Below are positions 22,908-33,885 of a stretch of DNA of 64,000 bases, piece by piece (the stretch's first letter is position 1; each line of letters starts with the position of its first letter). A model generated the notes under the pieces. That model was given only the letters and a program-made list of their open reading frames with translations. It searched no databases and was not told the origin of the DNA. Made by a program: the position numbers and the translations under genes. The stretch comes from Gibbula magus (lineage: Eukaryota > Mollusca > Gastropoda > Trochida > Trochidae). The stretch lies in contig OW388301.1 in NCBI GenBank assembly GCA_936450465.1, forward strand, positions 17,403,523 to 17,467,522, given 5' to 3'.

Positions 22908-22915
22908 AGTACCAA

Positions 22916-24198
22916 TTAGGGCTGTGTATTGCCTCAATTTTTGTATTGCGATACATATTGCTCAAATGTATTGCAATATGTACCACAATATATTGCAAGA
23001 TCCTCTGACAATGAGCTATTTATCTAGAAACCATTTTAACTTGTGCCAAGGATATTGCAACAAACAAAATGAATCTACATTCAACTTTTATACTTCTTTT
23101 TGTAGTTTAAACATGACACATTTGATAAAATGACTTTCAGATCTTTAAAAATATCATTTTTAATGCAGTCCAACACACATTCTGGCACTTCAAAATAATT
23201 TTATTAACACAAGTTAAGCCTATAAATGTGCCTTTCACAAGATAAATGAATAAATTTGACTTACCGTATTCATCTTAATAAACGCCCTCTCCTAATAAAC
23301 GCCCCCCTAAGCCATTTTTGACTCGCGGAAAATGATTCCTAATAAACGCCCCTCTTTTGTATCGACTTATCTTACTGATGTTTCATTGAAGAAGAGTTTT
23401 CAATCTTGCTATCAACCTCTTATGTCCAGTAAAGTGTAAGGTACATGGTATATCCAGTCCCCCGGCGACTGTCGAATTTCTGTAACGATCAGTCACTACA
23501 CATTTTATGCAAACGCCATGTTTTAAGAAACAGGAAAATGTCTTGCTCAACTCTCTTGGAAGATTTCCCACTTATTTAAATTACATATTATTTATCATGA
23601 AAGTTATTTTGTTCACGTGTAGTTGTCAATGTGATATAAATAAACAATATCATGACCCGGAAATAGTGTCTACATAATCGTTCTGCACCATGTGCTTATC
23701 AGCTGATTGTGTTTATGATGCCGTTCATTGGTGGTTATATTTAGATTCCTAGCAAACTAAAGTTTCATTGTATAAGAGTAACGGTGCGACAAGATGGCGG
23801 ATTCAATTACTCAATGTATCTTCGTGAGTTTAATTAGTTTCCATTGCCATTGCAAATTGTGTATCAGTATTGGTTGAAATTTGATACAAATAATATACTG
23901 CGACATTCAACCCTTCTTTACATTTATTTGATACACTTATTTTGATTAAAACTCTGAAATAAAATCGATGTTTCTTTTTCTTTTGGACATCAACAGACAT
24001 TTTTTGATAAACGCCCCCTTTTTATGATTTTTAAAAGTCATTTTAATAAACGCCCCCTTTTTCCAATTTTTTAAACGCCCAGGGCTTCTATTACGGCGAA
24101 TACGGTAATATTTGTTGGTGGAATATATTGCGATATAAATATCGTATTGCAATACGTGTATTGCACAACTCTGTATTGCAATAATATTGCACAGCCTT
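22916..24198 (-). mobile_element. hAT-like non-autonomous element with TATTGCAATA repeats, copy 2 (interrupted)
   Basis: This is the inverted counterpart of 14934-15391. It is flanked by a perfect 8-bp duplication AGTACCAA (22908-22915 and 24199-24206). The ends read TTAGGGCTGTG and GCACAGCCTT, with TATTGCAATA-type repeats in both subterminal parts. An 842-bp element is nested inside it (23264-24105), so the host copy itself is about 440 bp. Confidence 0.75.
23264..24105. mobile_element. TA-flanked element with AATAAACGCCC termini, nested
   Basis: Inserted into the hAT-like element at TA (23262-23263 and 24106-24107; the flanks also read TTA and TAA). The termini are CCGTATTCATCTTAATAAAC on the left and an inverted CCGTATTCGCCGTAATAGAA on the right, followed by repeated AATAAACGCCC motifs. 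About 560 bp of unique sequence lie between the terminal blocks, including a minus-strand open frame (23383-23571) and an exon-1-like ATGG context near 23795. Related short elements are at 51992 and 56457. TA flanks fit a Tc1/mariner/pogo-type or TWA-type target site; this is not resolved. Confidence 0.7.
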
Positions 24199-24361
24199 AG
24201 TACCAATGCAGGAAGAGTATCATATTTAAAATCGTTCAAACCTACATTTGTCAATCTAAAAGGTTTTCTTAATTATTGTCACTGTTCCTCTGTTTCCCCT
24301 TTTAACTATTGCCTTCTGTCCATCTTGTATAAAGAATGTAAATAATATATATATATAAACA

Positions 24362-24433
24362 CTTAGGAGAGGGTGTTCTAAGTTTTATAACTTGTACCCA
24401 ATCCTTTTCTTATGAATAAAATATGTTTGAAAC
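24362..24433 (+). repeat. Retroelement 3'-tail fragment
   Basis: Reads GAGAGGGTGTTCTAAG, then ACTTGTACCCAATCC and a GAATAAAATATGTTT tail. It is the plus-strand counterpart of the copies at 936 and 36912. The 100 bp upstream may be the rest of a truncated non-LTR element. Confidence 0.5.
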
Positions 24434-24510
24434 GAAATGAATAGTATCATGGCTCTATTCGGGGTGAAGTCTACAGTCTTTCACTTTCACTTGTCAGTCT
24501 CTAGATTGAA

Positions 24511-24708
24511 GGGAGAAAGCCTGCAACACCAATGTTGTTTTACATTGCTGTAGAACCTTCCCTTGCCACCAGAACCTGCATGAACTGCACTGAATTTCAG
24601 ACCACACCTTTCTGAAACTGGTTTCCATGGGCAGACAAAGCTGGCAAGCCTTTATCAGGATTTGAACCCCAGACCTCTTGATTTGAAGCTGAACATGTTA
24701 AGAATTGC
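24511..24708 (-). mobile_element. tRNA-derived SINE, family 1 (partial, minus)
   Basis: Plus-strand text GGGAGAAAGCCTGCAACACC through AGACCTCTTGATTTGAAGC is the reverse complement of the SINE head and body. The B-box region is recognisable (GGATTTGAACCCC). It lies directly before a plus-strand copy, giving a close inverted SINE pair. Confidence 0.7.
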
Positions 24709-24717
24709 ACTTTCTTT

Positions 24718-25365
24718 ATGGGTGCTGGATAACGCAGTAGTTAGGGCGTTCAGCTTCAGGTCAAGAGGTCTGAATCCTGCCAGGGGCACGGCAACTTTGT
24801 CTGCAGTAGAGAACTGTTCTACACGCAGTAAGGTTTGGGTGCAATGCTACACTGAAATTCAGTGGAGTACCTCACATGGTTTGCTAGTTACTTGCAGGTT
24901 TCACCGCAATACAGAGCCACAATTGTGTTACAGAATTTGTCATTGCAATAATTCTAGCATCTGTGATATAATTTTGAAAGCTGCTTAAAAGGGGCAGTAG
25001 CACGTTTTTTGGCAAATTATATTTCATCAAATTTCCCATTTCTAATGGTAGTTTACATCATTTATATTTACTTTAGAGGGTAACATCTTATTACACAAAC
25101 CAATTATTAGTAGTGGTGATAACGGTGCTGCTTATAAAGCAAAATTTGCATGGTGGCCATTATTGTGAACACATTTTATTATATCGAATGACAAAAACGA
25201 TTCCCATGGCGTTACGGAACCATGTACACTAATTTTTTAACTTGATTTTCCGAGGAGAGAAGGGTGTTTTACTGTTGGTGAAATTATTTTTCAAATACAT
25301 TCCATCGACTTATTTCAGTCGAACGTGATACTGCCCCTTTAAACCCCAAATCACCTCACCTCATC
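24718..25365 (+). mobile_element. tRNA-derived SINE, family 1, split by a TTAA MITE
   Basis: The head (GGATAACGCAGTAGTTAG, A-box-like; CTGAATCCTGCCAGGGG) and body (ACTGTTCTACACGCAGTAAG) run to 24988. The SINE tail normally reads GCGGCGTTAAACCCCAA; here the family A MITE has inserted exactly at its TTAA, and the tail resumes as TTAAACCCCAAATCACC at 25339. This fixes the MITE boundaries and target duplication. Confidence 0.85.
24989..25338 (-). mobile_element. TTAA-flanked MITE, family A, copy 2
   Basis: A 350-bp copy in the same orientation as 17584-17940, inserted in a SINE tail. The flanks are TTAA at 24985-24988 and 25339-25342. The left terminus has one extra A (AAGGGGCAGTAGCACG); the right arm is shortened (GTGATACTGCCCCT). 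Confidence 0.9.
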
Positions 25366-26477
25366 CTTTCTTTATGAACAAGTCACCAACATCACTACAG
25401 CTGCATAAGGCCAATACACCAACCAGATGTCGTTATCATTGAAGAAGCTTAATATCTACTGATAATGTTAATTTCATCAAAAATGTATCGTGTCTTGACA
25501 TTATTGGAAGAAAATGTAATTAGGACACAGACTGAAAGTGTTAATACCATTGTTGATATAAACTTCAAAGGATTCTTTGGCTTTGATGTATTGTTATTAA
25601 ATAACATGATGGAGACCAGAGTTCTAATTTGATAAAAGTATTCATTGCACATATGACAAAAATAACCTGTGTCATTATGTTGTGTGTGTACCAGTGTAAT
25701 CAATAGGTATAAGTAAAATTGTGTTGAGGTCAGCATGGCATCCTTTCATCTTTCATGAATTGGATCTCCTTCATCATAAGTCTGATGAGCCCCTTAAAAC
25801 TTTCTGGTGGCAAATAAAGGAATAAATATTGTTAACCCTCAATCTCCTGGATATTTCACCAATGGCAGATCCAGGAGGTGGTGGGGAGGTGGTCCATGGG
25901 GTTCAGGGGATTCAAGGACCCACCCACCCCCTCCCTTTGAAAAATGTAAATTTGATTGATGATGATCCCCAAGAAGAACTCCCCTAACCATAACCCTCCT
26001 CTTTTCAATAAGTGAAGTATCTTAATTGTGGCAGTTTTGATGTGCGCTTATTAAATCTTGTATGGTATCCAGAGATTTTCATTTCTATATATGGTTAAGC
26101 ATTATTTGGTAGAAATATATATGGTATATGATGTGCAATATGTGATGGCACTAAGTATATATCAGTTATTTTCAGCAATGATTGGTACAGTTTAAGACTG
26201 GATGAAAACCCAGTCTAAGAGTTGAAGATAAAGTTTGATGGTCGTAGCTAACAATTGGAAGGATGATATTTTTTAATTTTCTCAAATGTCAACTCTCCGA
26301 TGTAAGTTATAATATTTCAAATTTGTTCGTCAATATTATAAAGTATCCAACTTGCAGAAGGCTTCTTGTACACATGTTTCTTGATGGTTGGTTGTTTAAA
26401 AAAGGAAACAAGATATTTAGGTGTTTCTAGGGACAATCAAAGGCAAAATTTTGCAAGTAATCTTTGACTTCCAGGAC
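25366..26477. other. Intergenic DNA, no gene seen
   Basis: At 25866-25960 there is a purine-rich, then C-rich, degenerate repeat (CCCTCCCTTTGAAAA) similar to 18.1 and 30.3 kb. The 95-codon minus frame at 25449-25736 has no domain, and its possible signal-like hydrophobic start is unconvincing. Confidence 0.4.
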
Positions 26478-26572
26478 TCATATTTTCGAAGCTCTCTTAG
26501 CGCTAAGATAGTCGTAAGTGCCATTCATTAACATTGACTTACGATTGTCTTAGTGCTAAGAGAAAATATGGG
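26478..26572. mobile_element. Short palindromic MITE
   Basis: A 95-bp near-perfect inverted repeat. The left arm holds CTCTTAGCGCTAAGATAGTC and the right arm GATTGTCTTAGTGCTAAGAG, with CATATTTTC and GAAAATATG at the tips. The whole element could fold into one hairpin. Confidence 0.7.
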
Positions 26573-27430
26573 CCCAGATTTGTTAACTTCTGATCAGTGC
26601 TCATACAAGAGAAACTTCCCCAAGTTTCCTTGCCACAAAACATACCTTTGTGCTACTGCGCCTTTAACCAACACAATACCTTTTTCTCCTGTGACATCTC
26701 CCATGACAGGAGAGTGGTTCCATGCTGCTGTCTATCTAATTACATTATCCAGCACAGTGCATGATGAGCAAACCCTTTAGGGTTGACAGTCTTCACTAAC
26801 GTGACTGACAGTATCTTAATCCACTGTTGTCAGCAAAAAAGTTCTGCTTTTAGCAAAAAGGTTTTAATATCCGTGGCCAACATAGAATCATCCTTTGGAG
26901 TCATTTCTCAGTAGGTCATCTGATAAATGACAGTTGTGTGGTATTATCTCTGTGTGGTCAACATTATATATTGAAAACAGGGCCTCTCTTAGTGCTTCAG
27001 ATTTCTTATCCTGACCTCTGTTCTACATGGCCTGAATTTCAAGGCTTCTGCAAAATCCCTTAGATAGTCATACCAATGTTGATATACCTATTTTGTTGAA
27101 AATATCTGTGCTATTATTTGATACAAGGCCATACATGCAAATGTACATATATCATATTTGCCTAGTAGCCGTTGTTTCAATGCTGGCAACTTGCCGAATA
27201 TGTCCTCTGTGACATCATAAAGCAATATTTTGGGATGTCACTGTAGCTTGCCTTCGCAAGTGGGCTGTTTCCTGACTATTTTTACAAGAGTCAAATGGAA
27301 TAGAATGGGTTATAAAGAAATGATTACACTCGAATCTGTGCCATATAACATTGCCATATGAACCTTGAGCAAACTTGTGTATAACCCTCTATCTTGCCCT
27401 GGCAAGAAAAAAATTTAAACTAAGTCATTT
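26573..27430. other. Intergenic DNA, no gene seen
   Basis: The plus frame at 26553-26780 begins inside the palindrome and lacks any domain. No recognised repeat was found in the remainder. Confidence 0.4.
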
Positions 27431-27705
27431 GAGGTGAGGTGATTTGGGGTTGACCGCCTCTTTCAAGAGTATTTCACACGAAAGCTAGTGCTATGGCAGG
27501 GAGAAAACCTGCAACGCCATGTGGCTATGCATTACAGTGAAACCTGCAAGCACCTGCTGAAATTCAGTGTAGCATTGCAACCAAACCTTACTGCGTGTAG
27601 AACAGTTCTCTACTACAGACAAAGTTGCCTAACCCCTAACAGGGTTCGAACCCAAAACCTCTTGATCCAAAGCCTAACACATTAACCACTACCCCATCCC
27701 TAAAA
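27431..27705 (-). mobile_element. tRNA-derived SINE, family 1 (near full length, minus)
   Basis: The plus strand begins GAGGTGAGGTGATTTGGGGT (reverse complement of the SINE tail) and ends at CACTACCCCATCCC (reverse complement of the A-box head). The B box is readable as GGGTTCGAACCC. The body includes TTACTGCGTGTAGAACAGTT. Confidence 0.8.
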
Positions 27706-28446
27706 GTCATATGACACTCTGTCAGGTAATAATGGGGAAAATTTGGAAAGTTGAAATTACAATATTTTGTATCTCCATTTATATATAATAATCTTTTGCG
27801 TAATTTTCTCCTGAATCAATGGATGTCAAACCACTCTGAGTAGTCCACGTACAGGAAACAAAATTTGCTGACTAAGGGAATAATCTTGGATTATTCAGAG
27901 ACCACCAGGAATAGGGATAATATCCTGTTGATAATTATAATTCGTGATCTGTCAAGTCTTACGTACATAAGCAATTCTTAGCACTTACCGGTAATAGCCA
28001 AAAGCTTTTCCCTCATAGTAATTTGATACATCTGATTTTGATACACCATTCACGGTAATCAAGCATATTATATCCTTTCTGAATTAAGCATCTTCCTTCT
28101 AATGAAAAATGACTGAGCAATTTTCTGCAAATATTTTCTGTTACCGTTGTGTTGACCAGTAAGTGATTATGTCCCTTGACACAGCGGTGTCTGGCATTTT
28201 CCTTTACAGTAGACAACAGTGTGATCTGCCATCAGAATCTCGGACTCTGTAATTTGTAAACCATGTTGACAAATTTACTGTATATGCAGGTGTCCATATT
28301 TCGTAAATAAGAATTCTTAGAATCATCTTCCAGTTTAATTGACCTCAAAATGAGTTCATCAAAACTGCAAAGTTTTCTGAAATAGAATACTGGTATGTGA
28401 TGGTATTTTTTTATTTCTGGTGGCTCCTTAATTTCTCTATGATAGT
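27706..28446. other. Intergenic DNA, no gene seen
   Basis: Two minus-strand frames (28013-28216 and 28232-28459) are short and featureless. No repeat was recognised. Confidence 0.4.
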
Positions 28447-28640
28447 GGCTCTTGTTCATTTTGTTCTTGTGACTTTGGTTCTTCTGGTTCTTGTGACTCT
28501 AGTTCTTCTGGATCTTGGGACATTTGTTCTTCTGACACTTGTGACTTTTGTTCTTCTGACACTTGTGACTTTTGTTCTTCTGACACTTGTGATTTTGTTC
28601 TTCTGACACTTTCGACTTGCGTTCTTCTGGTTTTTGTGAC
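28447..28640. repeat. 24-bp minisatellite
   Basis: Tandem units of TTCTTCTGACACTTGTGACT type, with at least three nearly identical 24-bp units at about 28529-28605 and diverged units on both sides. On the minus strand the period is three-divisible and one frame reads SEEQKSQV repeated, producing a 108-codon open frame (28437-28763). The frame is probably a by-product of the repeat. Confidence 0.8.
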
Positions 28641-28776
28641 TTTAGTTCTTCTGGCGCTTGTAACACTTATTCTTCCTTCTGTCTTCCTGACCTTTGTGAT
28701 TCTAGTTCTTATTGCTCTTGTGACGATCCCATAGCCACTATATTCTGCCCAAATGGGTGACATATTTTTTCAGAGC

Positions 28777-28848
28777 ATTCCGTCTGATACCTTGAAGCAG
28801 CTAGTCCCTAAGGCTACATCAGTGTATCAGCACTGTGATAAATGATTT
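28777..28848 (+). CDS. Very weak candidate terminal exon
   Basis: A T-rich tract ending TTTTTTCAG (acceptor-like) is followed by an open frame of 23 codons (peptide SIPSDTLKQLVPKATSVYQH and three more residues) to TGA. No partner exon or family was recognised; chance is a good alternative. Confidence 0.12.
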
Positions 28849-28849
28849 T

Positions 28850-30799
28850 CTCTCTCAGAATTGGTCGTTGTCTGGAATTATCTCTTACTGTAGATTGCTT
28901 TGTGACCTCCCAGAAGAAACTGTGACCCATGTCATATGCAATAGTGCACTGCAAAGTTATGTTAGTGACAGAAATGATGAGCTCAAAATGAATATGAAGC
29001 ATTTCTTTTAGAGCCTAAAGGTTAAAATGCAAATCATTTCTTCTATGTCTTGTTTGATTCAGTAGTGTTTTTGGCTCTTGATGATTTGTTCATAGCAGTT
29101 TCAGATTGAATTTTTTAAATTTATATATTATCCATAAGAAAACAGAAATTTAATATCTGCCAGAAACAATTAAGTTTTAAATAATACAAAGAAAGTGAAA
29201 AACCAAACTAGCTATAAGACAACACACACACTTTGAAAATTTCTGGATCCCCTTAGCGGTATACAAAAACAATTTTCAGATTCATGGTATTATCATTTAT
29301 ATATAAGTATCCACAGCTGAATATATAATGATACGATGAAAGGCAAATAAAGCCAAAGTTCCCATGAGATTTCTATGAAATATTTTCAGCATATAAAATC
29401 CAGTCAATCCTAATCCTTTTATGCAGTCCATTGTCTTCATTAGCCGTTACCGGCGGAATAAGCAACATCCTGCTAATAGAATGGTCATTCCTCAGTTTCC
29501 CAGCTTTCGGTGACTTCCTGTTTCCAGCAGTGTCAACAGGAAGTGGTTATCTCCCTTGGGAATAGAACTGTGTCTAGAATTACTGAAGGTCATTAGAATT
29601 CCTTACAGAGATCTTTAATGTACGATTAACCTGTTAAATGCTTATTAATGAAATAGGTCAATGCTTTTAAGACCGGATGATGACCCTGTGGCTGTCTCCC
29701 TTGACACTGAGTCAATCGATAGGAACACTTCCTTATGGTTCAGGATTGTCACCCAGGAATGGTCATAATTAGACACCTAAATGTCACTCAATCCACATTC
29801 AGAATCTGAATAGCCATATCAATATAATAATCACCAACAAAAGGTCAACAATTTATGCCAGAACGAAAAGCCTCTTGACAAATAATGATTGAGTTGGGGT
29901 ATTATTAAACATCAAAACACTATAATATTTATAAATTTTACTTCTCAATATAGTGTTTGAATAATCATTTTTTGAAACTTTTATTATAGGATATTTAAAA
30001 AATACAAAAGGTTTTCATTGGCTATAAAAGAATTTTTGAAAATCAGTTTTTCAAATCACATATATTGGTGCTGAATTGAGGCATGCAATAAGAGGTAGTG
30101 TATAGCAAGGTAAGGAAGGAAGTTTGCCCCAGAATTGTATCAATGCTATGTTGATTTGCCAAATCAATAATATACTTAACTCAGTATGAAGTAAGGCACA
30201 TCCAACATCCTCGTAGCCTAATGGAAAGAAGAACCCCACCCCCGTCTCTACCGCGGCGGATTCAGAGGAATCCAAGCCCCCAACCCTCCTTTGAAAATTT
30301 TTGCTTTTAAATTTCACCCCAAAAGTGAGCACCCCCAAGTTGGCCCAACCCCCTCTTTTCAATAGGTCATCCCACCTCTTTCCCCCAATTTCTGGAGCTG
30401 CCTATGGTTCTCCAAAGAAACTGACTGAACTTGCTTCATCTTTCTCAGAAACTAACTCTCCTAACTCTGGAAGAAATCTTGTTATTGCTCACAGCACACT
30501 GTCAAACTCAATAAGATTACCCTAGCATTTTATTGAAGTATAATGCCCTCATAAAGTCGGTCGGAGTAATGTTGAGAAATGCTTTATTTCAACTTTGATG
30601 TGATTTTAAGTGTATGAAGGATGCTCCCGAGGTTGCCGGAAAACTATTGTCAAGATCAATTTCCATACCACTTAGCAACATTGAGAGGATCCTGCGTATT
30701 TTATATAAAGGAAGAAATCAGACCGCGGTTATTGATCTCTAAAAGGAAAGTAGAAGTCGCTTAGATTCAGATGGTTCAGCTCTTGCTGTTTGGCTTTAA
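28850..30799. other. Intergenic DNA, no gene seen
   Basis: Mostly AT-rich sequence without supportable coding. At 30228-30372 a C-rich stretch with CTTTGAAAATTTTT belongs to the degenerate repeat also seen near 18.1, 25.9 and 40.3 kb. Two overlapping frames there, one per strand, are shadows of that repeat. Confidence 0.4.
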
Positions 30800-31045
30800 G
30801 TAGAGCACAGTGGTGCAGTGGTTATCATGTCGGCCTTCCAAGACCCAGGTTCGAATCCTGGTGGAGACATCAAGAATTTTGGCCTCATACTGTGTAGTGC
30901 CCCTAGGCAAGGCACGTACTTCATCCACATTGTACTCCGTCAACCCAGGTAAAATTGGTACACAGAAGAGGAATAGACATGTATATAGTCCCTCGGAGCA
31001 CTTAATAGTGGCTCTGAAAGTACAATTTCTTCAGGGTAATAATGT
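30800..31045 (+). mobile_element. tRNA-derived SINE, family 2
   Basis: The tRNA-like head carries GGTGCAGTGGTTATCATG (A box) and CCAGGTTCGAATCCTGGTG (a good B box with its stem). The body holds GTGCCCCTAGGCAAGGCAC, CCACATTGTACTCCGTCAAC and CCAGGTAAAATTGGTAC. This body (GCAAGGCAC plus a GGTAC end) is a widespread invertebrate SINE pattern. It differs from family 1. Confidence 0.75.
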
Positions 31046-31899
31046 TCCTTGAGCAATGCATGCACTTGATATTAAGCATTAAAATATATTTCATCATTTA
31101 CATATAAAGTGACATTGGATATTTCTCATTAAATTTTATTTGGTTTTGATACATGCCATACAACATGATGATTTAAATTCAAATCACCTTACTCAACTTA
31201 CATATTCATCCTCAAATGACAATTATACAATATTACTTCATCCAATTTTAGAAAAGATATCATGGGATTCTGAAAACGGACTCTTGAAGATTAGAGTCCA
31301 AAAGTGGTGTTTTGTTAATTAAATTGGCAGATTTAAAATGTGTTTTAGAAAGCTCCATGTCACAATGACTTTCATGTGGACATTTTTCCTGAAAATGTAT
31401 CTTTTACTGACTGTATATCGTTTCTTTAACTTTAATGTGATGAAGGAAATGCCCTCATGTCATCCCATGTTTAGATTTCATGTATGAAACTTGATAATGA
31501 ATGCATCTTGTGTTATAAGAACAGCAGCCTTGCCTATATAAAAGATAACTTAAGATTCCAATCTTACATCTTGCACACGTGGCAGATATGGAATAGAAGA
31601 GTTGAATGCAAAAGAGCATTATGTCCTATGTCAAAGAGACCTTTCTGATGTGTTACTAATACTGTAAACACCATAATAAATCACCCGAGAAAGGATTCTT
31701 AAAACGGAAGAAGAATTTGTCTTATTTACATGTCACACGTTTACTCTCAGATGGATTTTCAGCTGACGTGATTGGGGTTTGGGGATTATGTTGAAGTATT
31801 CAGACAAGCTATTACAGTTTGTTAACCAATCCATTTCTTGAATGAAATAAATATGTTTAAACCAAGCATTTCGCTCATATCATGGCTCCTCCTATTCTT
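31046..31899. other. Intergenic DNA with a retroelement tail fragment
   Basis: At 31823-31863 the text CCAATCCATTTCTTGAATG and AATAAATATGTTTA is another copy of the dispersed 3'-tail module. The rest contains no supportable gene. Confidence 0.4.
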
Positions 31900-32037
31900 G
31901 TAGGGAGAAAACATTACTGCTGTTCTGCATTGAGGTGAAACCTGCAAGCGCTAGTTGGAACTAACAAACCATTGGCGGTACTGCACTGAAAATGCAGTGT
32001 TCTCTACAGCAGACAAAGTTTCCTAGCCACTGGAGGG
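31900..32037 (-). mobile_element. tRNA-derived SINE, family 1 (fragment, minus)
   Basis: Only the body is retained: GGGAGAAAACATTACTGC, GGTGAAACCTGCAAGCGC and CAGTGTTCTCTACAGCAGAC. The head and tail are missing. Confidence 0.6.
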
Positions 32038-33049
32038 ATGACAAATATTTGTCAGAAACAGATCTGGGTTATTAGTTAACCTGTCTCTGATTTTGACATA
32101 ACTTCATTATCATAACAGAAGCTGCACCTATTGTTCTGACAGTGTGGCAAAGTCTTTATGGAATCTGTTGATATGCTAAGGCACAAATCTGTCAATGCCT
32201 AATAACGAGGGAAGAAGGCGTACCAAAGCGGATATTTCAGTCATCGAGACATTGTGGTTGGAAGCAACGGAGCCTGAAATCCATCTAAGTTCAAGAGCGT
32301 GTCTCTTGGCGGTGTTTAGGGTCTTGTGGTTTGCTCTGAGTTGGACAGAGATCCCGGGAATTGAAGATGTAACAAAAAGAATTGATTTTGTGCCTCAATA
32401 GATCTACTTTGCCACCACTTTCATTATCAAACTGCTTCCATTTCGTGGAATCTAAAAATGTTTACACCAAGACCAATAAAATTCTTTGAAAGTTTGTAAA
32501 ATATCACAGAGTAGTTAAACATAAGTGCCGATATTTATATATATTTTCTGAAATCTTTAATTGGTCACTAATTCTATATCTTTGACAATTTGAAATACAT
32601 GAATGACCTCTAACACATTTTATTATTTTGTTTTTCAGCTTCAAACTAAATTATTTTCATGATAAATTTTTGGCAAAGTTATATTCTTAAAAGGGTTAAT
32701 TTTTAAAAAATTACTTTTAAAAAAGTAAGTGTGATCTGTGTTAGTATAATTACATCAAACTTTAAAGAAATCATATCTTAAATTTCATCACATCATCGCA
32801 TTTCTAAATTTGACATAGATTTCAATTTATTGCTGATCGAAGTCCATTCGAATACCAGGATATTGGTATATGTTATATTAAATTTAAATCCCTGGAGAAG
32901 ATAAGATAATATGAGATAAGACCTTATTATCCCTGAGGATATTCCTTTTACATCAAAATGTATAATATACATACAGAGGCACACAATGTAGAACTACTTA
33001 ACAAACATAACATGAACAATATGACATACACATAATTAAGCAACACAGT
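32038..33049. other. Intergenic DNA, no gene seen
   Basis: The 68-codon plus frame at 32195-32401 shows no domain; its surroundings share short motifs with 33.97-34.12 kb (an AGAATTGATTTTG motif), suggesting diverged repeat copies. Confidence 0.4.
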
Positions 33050-33341
33050 CGGCCATCTTGAATCCTGCCATAGCACCGGAAATGGTTAAACTGGTTTGCT
33101 CGCTCAAATATGCATTGTAAAATTCATAGACTGGTCCAAGTTTTCATTTCCGGTCCTGTGGCAGGATCCAAGATGGCGAACAATGTCTCACCTTCTGTCG
33201 GTTGGACAGGGTCGGCCATCTTGAATCCTGCCATAGGACCGGAAATGGTTAAACTGGTTTGCTGGCTCAAACACGCGTTGTAAAATTCATAGACTAGCTG
33301 GTCCAAGTTTTCATTTCATATGGCAGGATCCAAGATGGCGG
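33050..33341. repeat. Tandem duplication of a palindromic element
   Basis: Each of two direct units (33050-33180 and 33213-33341) is itself an inverted repeat: CGGCCATCTTGAATCCTGCC at one end and GGCAGGATCCAAGATGGCG at the other, with ACCGGAAATG / CATTTCCGGT inside in unit 1. Unit 2 has lost part of the right inner arm. The units share GGTTAAACTGGTTTGCT and GTAAAATTCATAGACT. The shape is that of a foldback MITE duplicated in tandem. Confidence 0.8.
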
Positions 33342-33390
33342 ACACTGTCTCACCTTCTTAATATGGTATATAGGTAGGTAGATATACGTA

Positions 33391-33883
33391 CAGAGTGATG
33401 CAAAAAGTTTTCGGACGGTGACGTTTTTTCCATAGACTTGCATGTTAATTTAGTCTTGGATAAATAATTTTCATAAAAAAAATTCTAGTTGGATTAATGT
33501 CAAATTTTCTAGCTTGATTGGAAAACATCTTGAAGAGCTTGAAGAACATAATTTTGATTACATTTTCTGACGACAATTTAACAAATGTCATCCAATTTAC
33601 CTACGTGTGTACATTAAATAAAAACGGGTCCCGTAGATCGCCATGTTAAATGTTTTCACAACTATGTATATATCTTGATGAAATTATTGTGATTTCCTAT
33701 ATATAAAACGGAAACTTAAACATAAATTATGCTGTTGTAGCCAAGATGATTTCTCACAAACATGATAAATGTGAATAGGATCGGACAAAAATCCAATCTA
33801 TGAAAATTATTTATCCCAGACTAAATTAACATGTAAGTCTATGGAAATGGCGTCACCGTCCGAATACTTTTTGCACGACTCTG
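33391..33883. mobile_element. Mariner-type MITE with long inverted repeats
   Basis: A 493-bp element flanked by TA on both sides. The inverted termini extend for about 90 bp: CAGAGTGATGCAAAAAGTTT and TCGGACGGTGACG on the left match ACTTTTTGCACGACTCTG and CGTCACCGTCCGA on the right. Continuing homology includes CCATAGACTTGCATGTTAAT and GATAAATAATTTTCATA. TA flanks and a terminus ending in this way are typical of Tc1/mariner derivatives. No transposase is present. Confidence 0.85.
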
Positions 33884-33885
33884 TA

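Noticed and set aside
30051..30525. Overlapping Pro/Gly-rich frames on both strands
   Set aside because: Both translate a C-rich degenerate repeat that recurs near 18.1, 25.9 and 40.3 kb.
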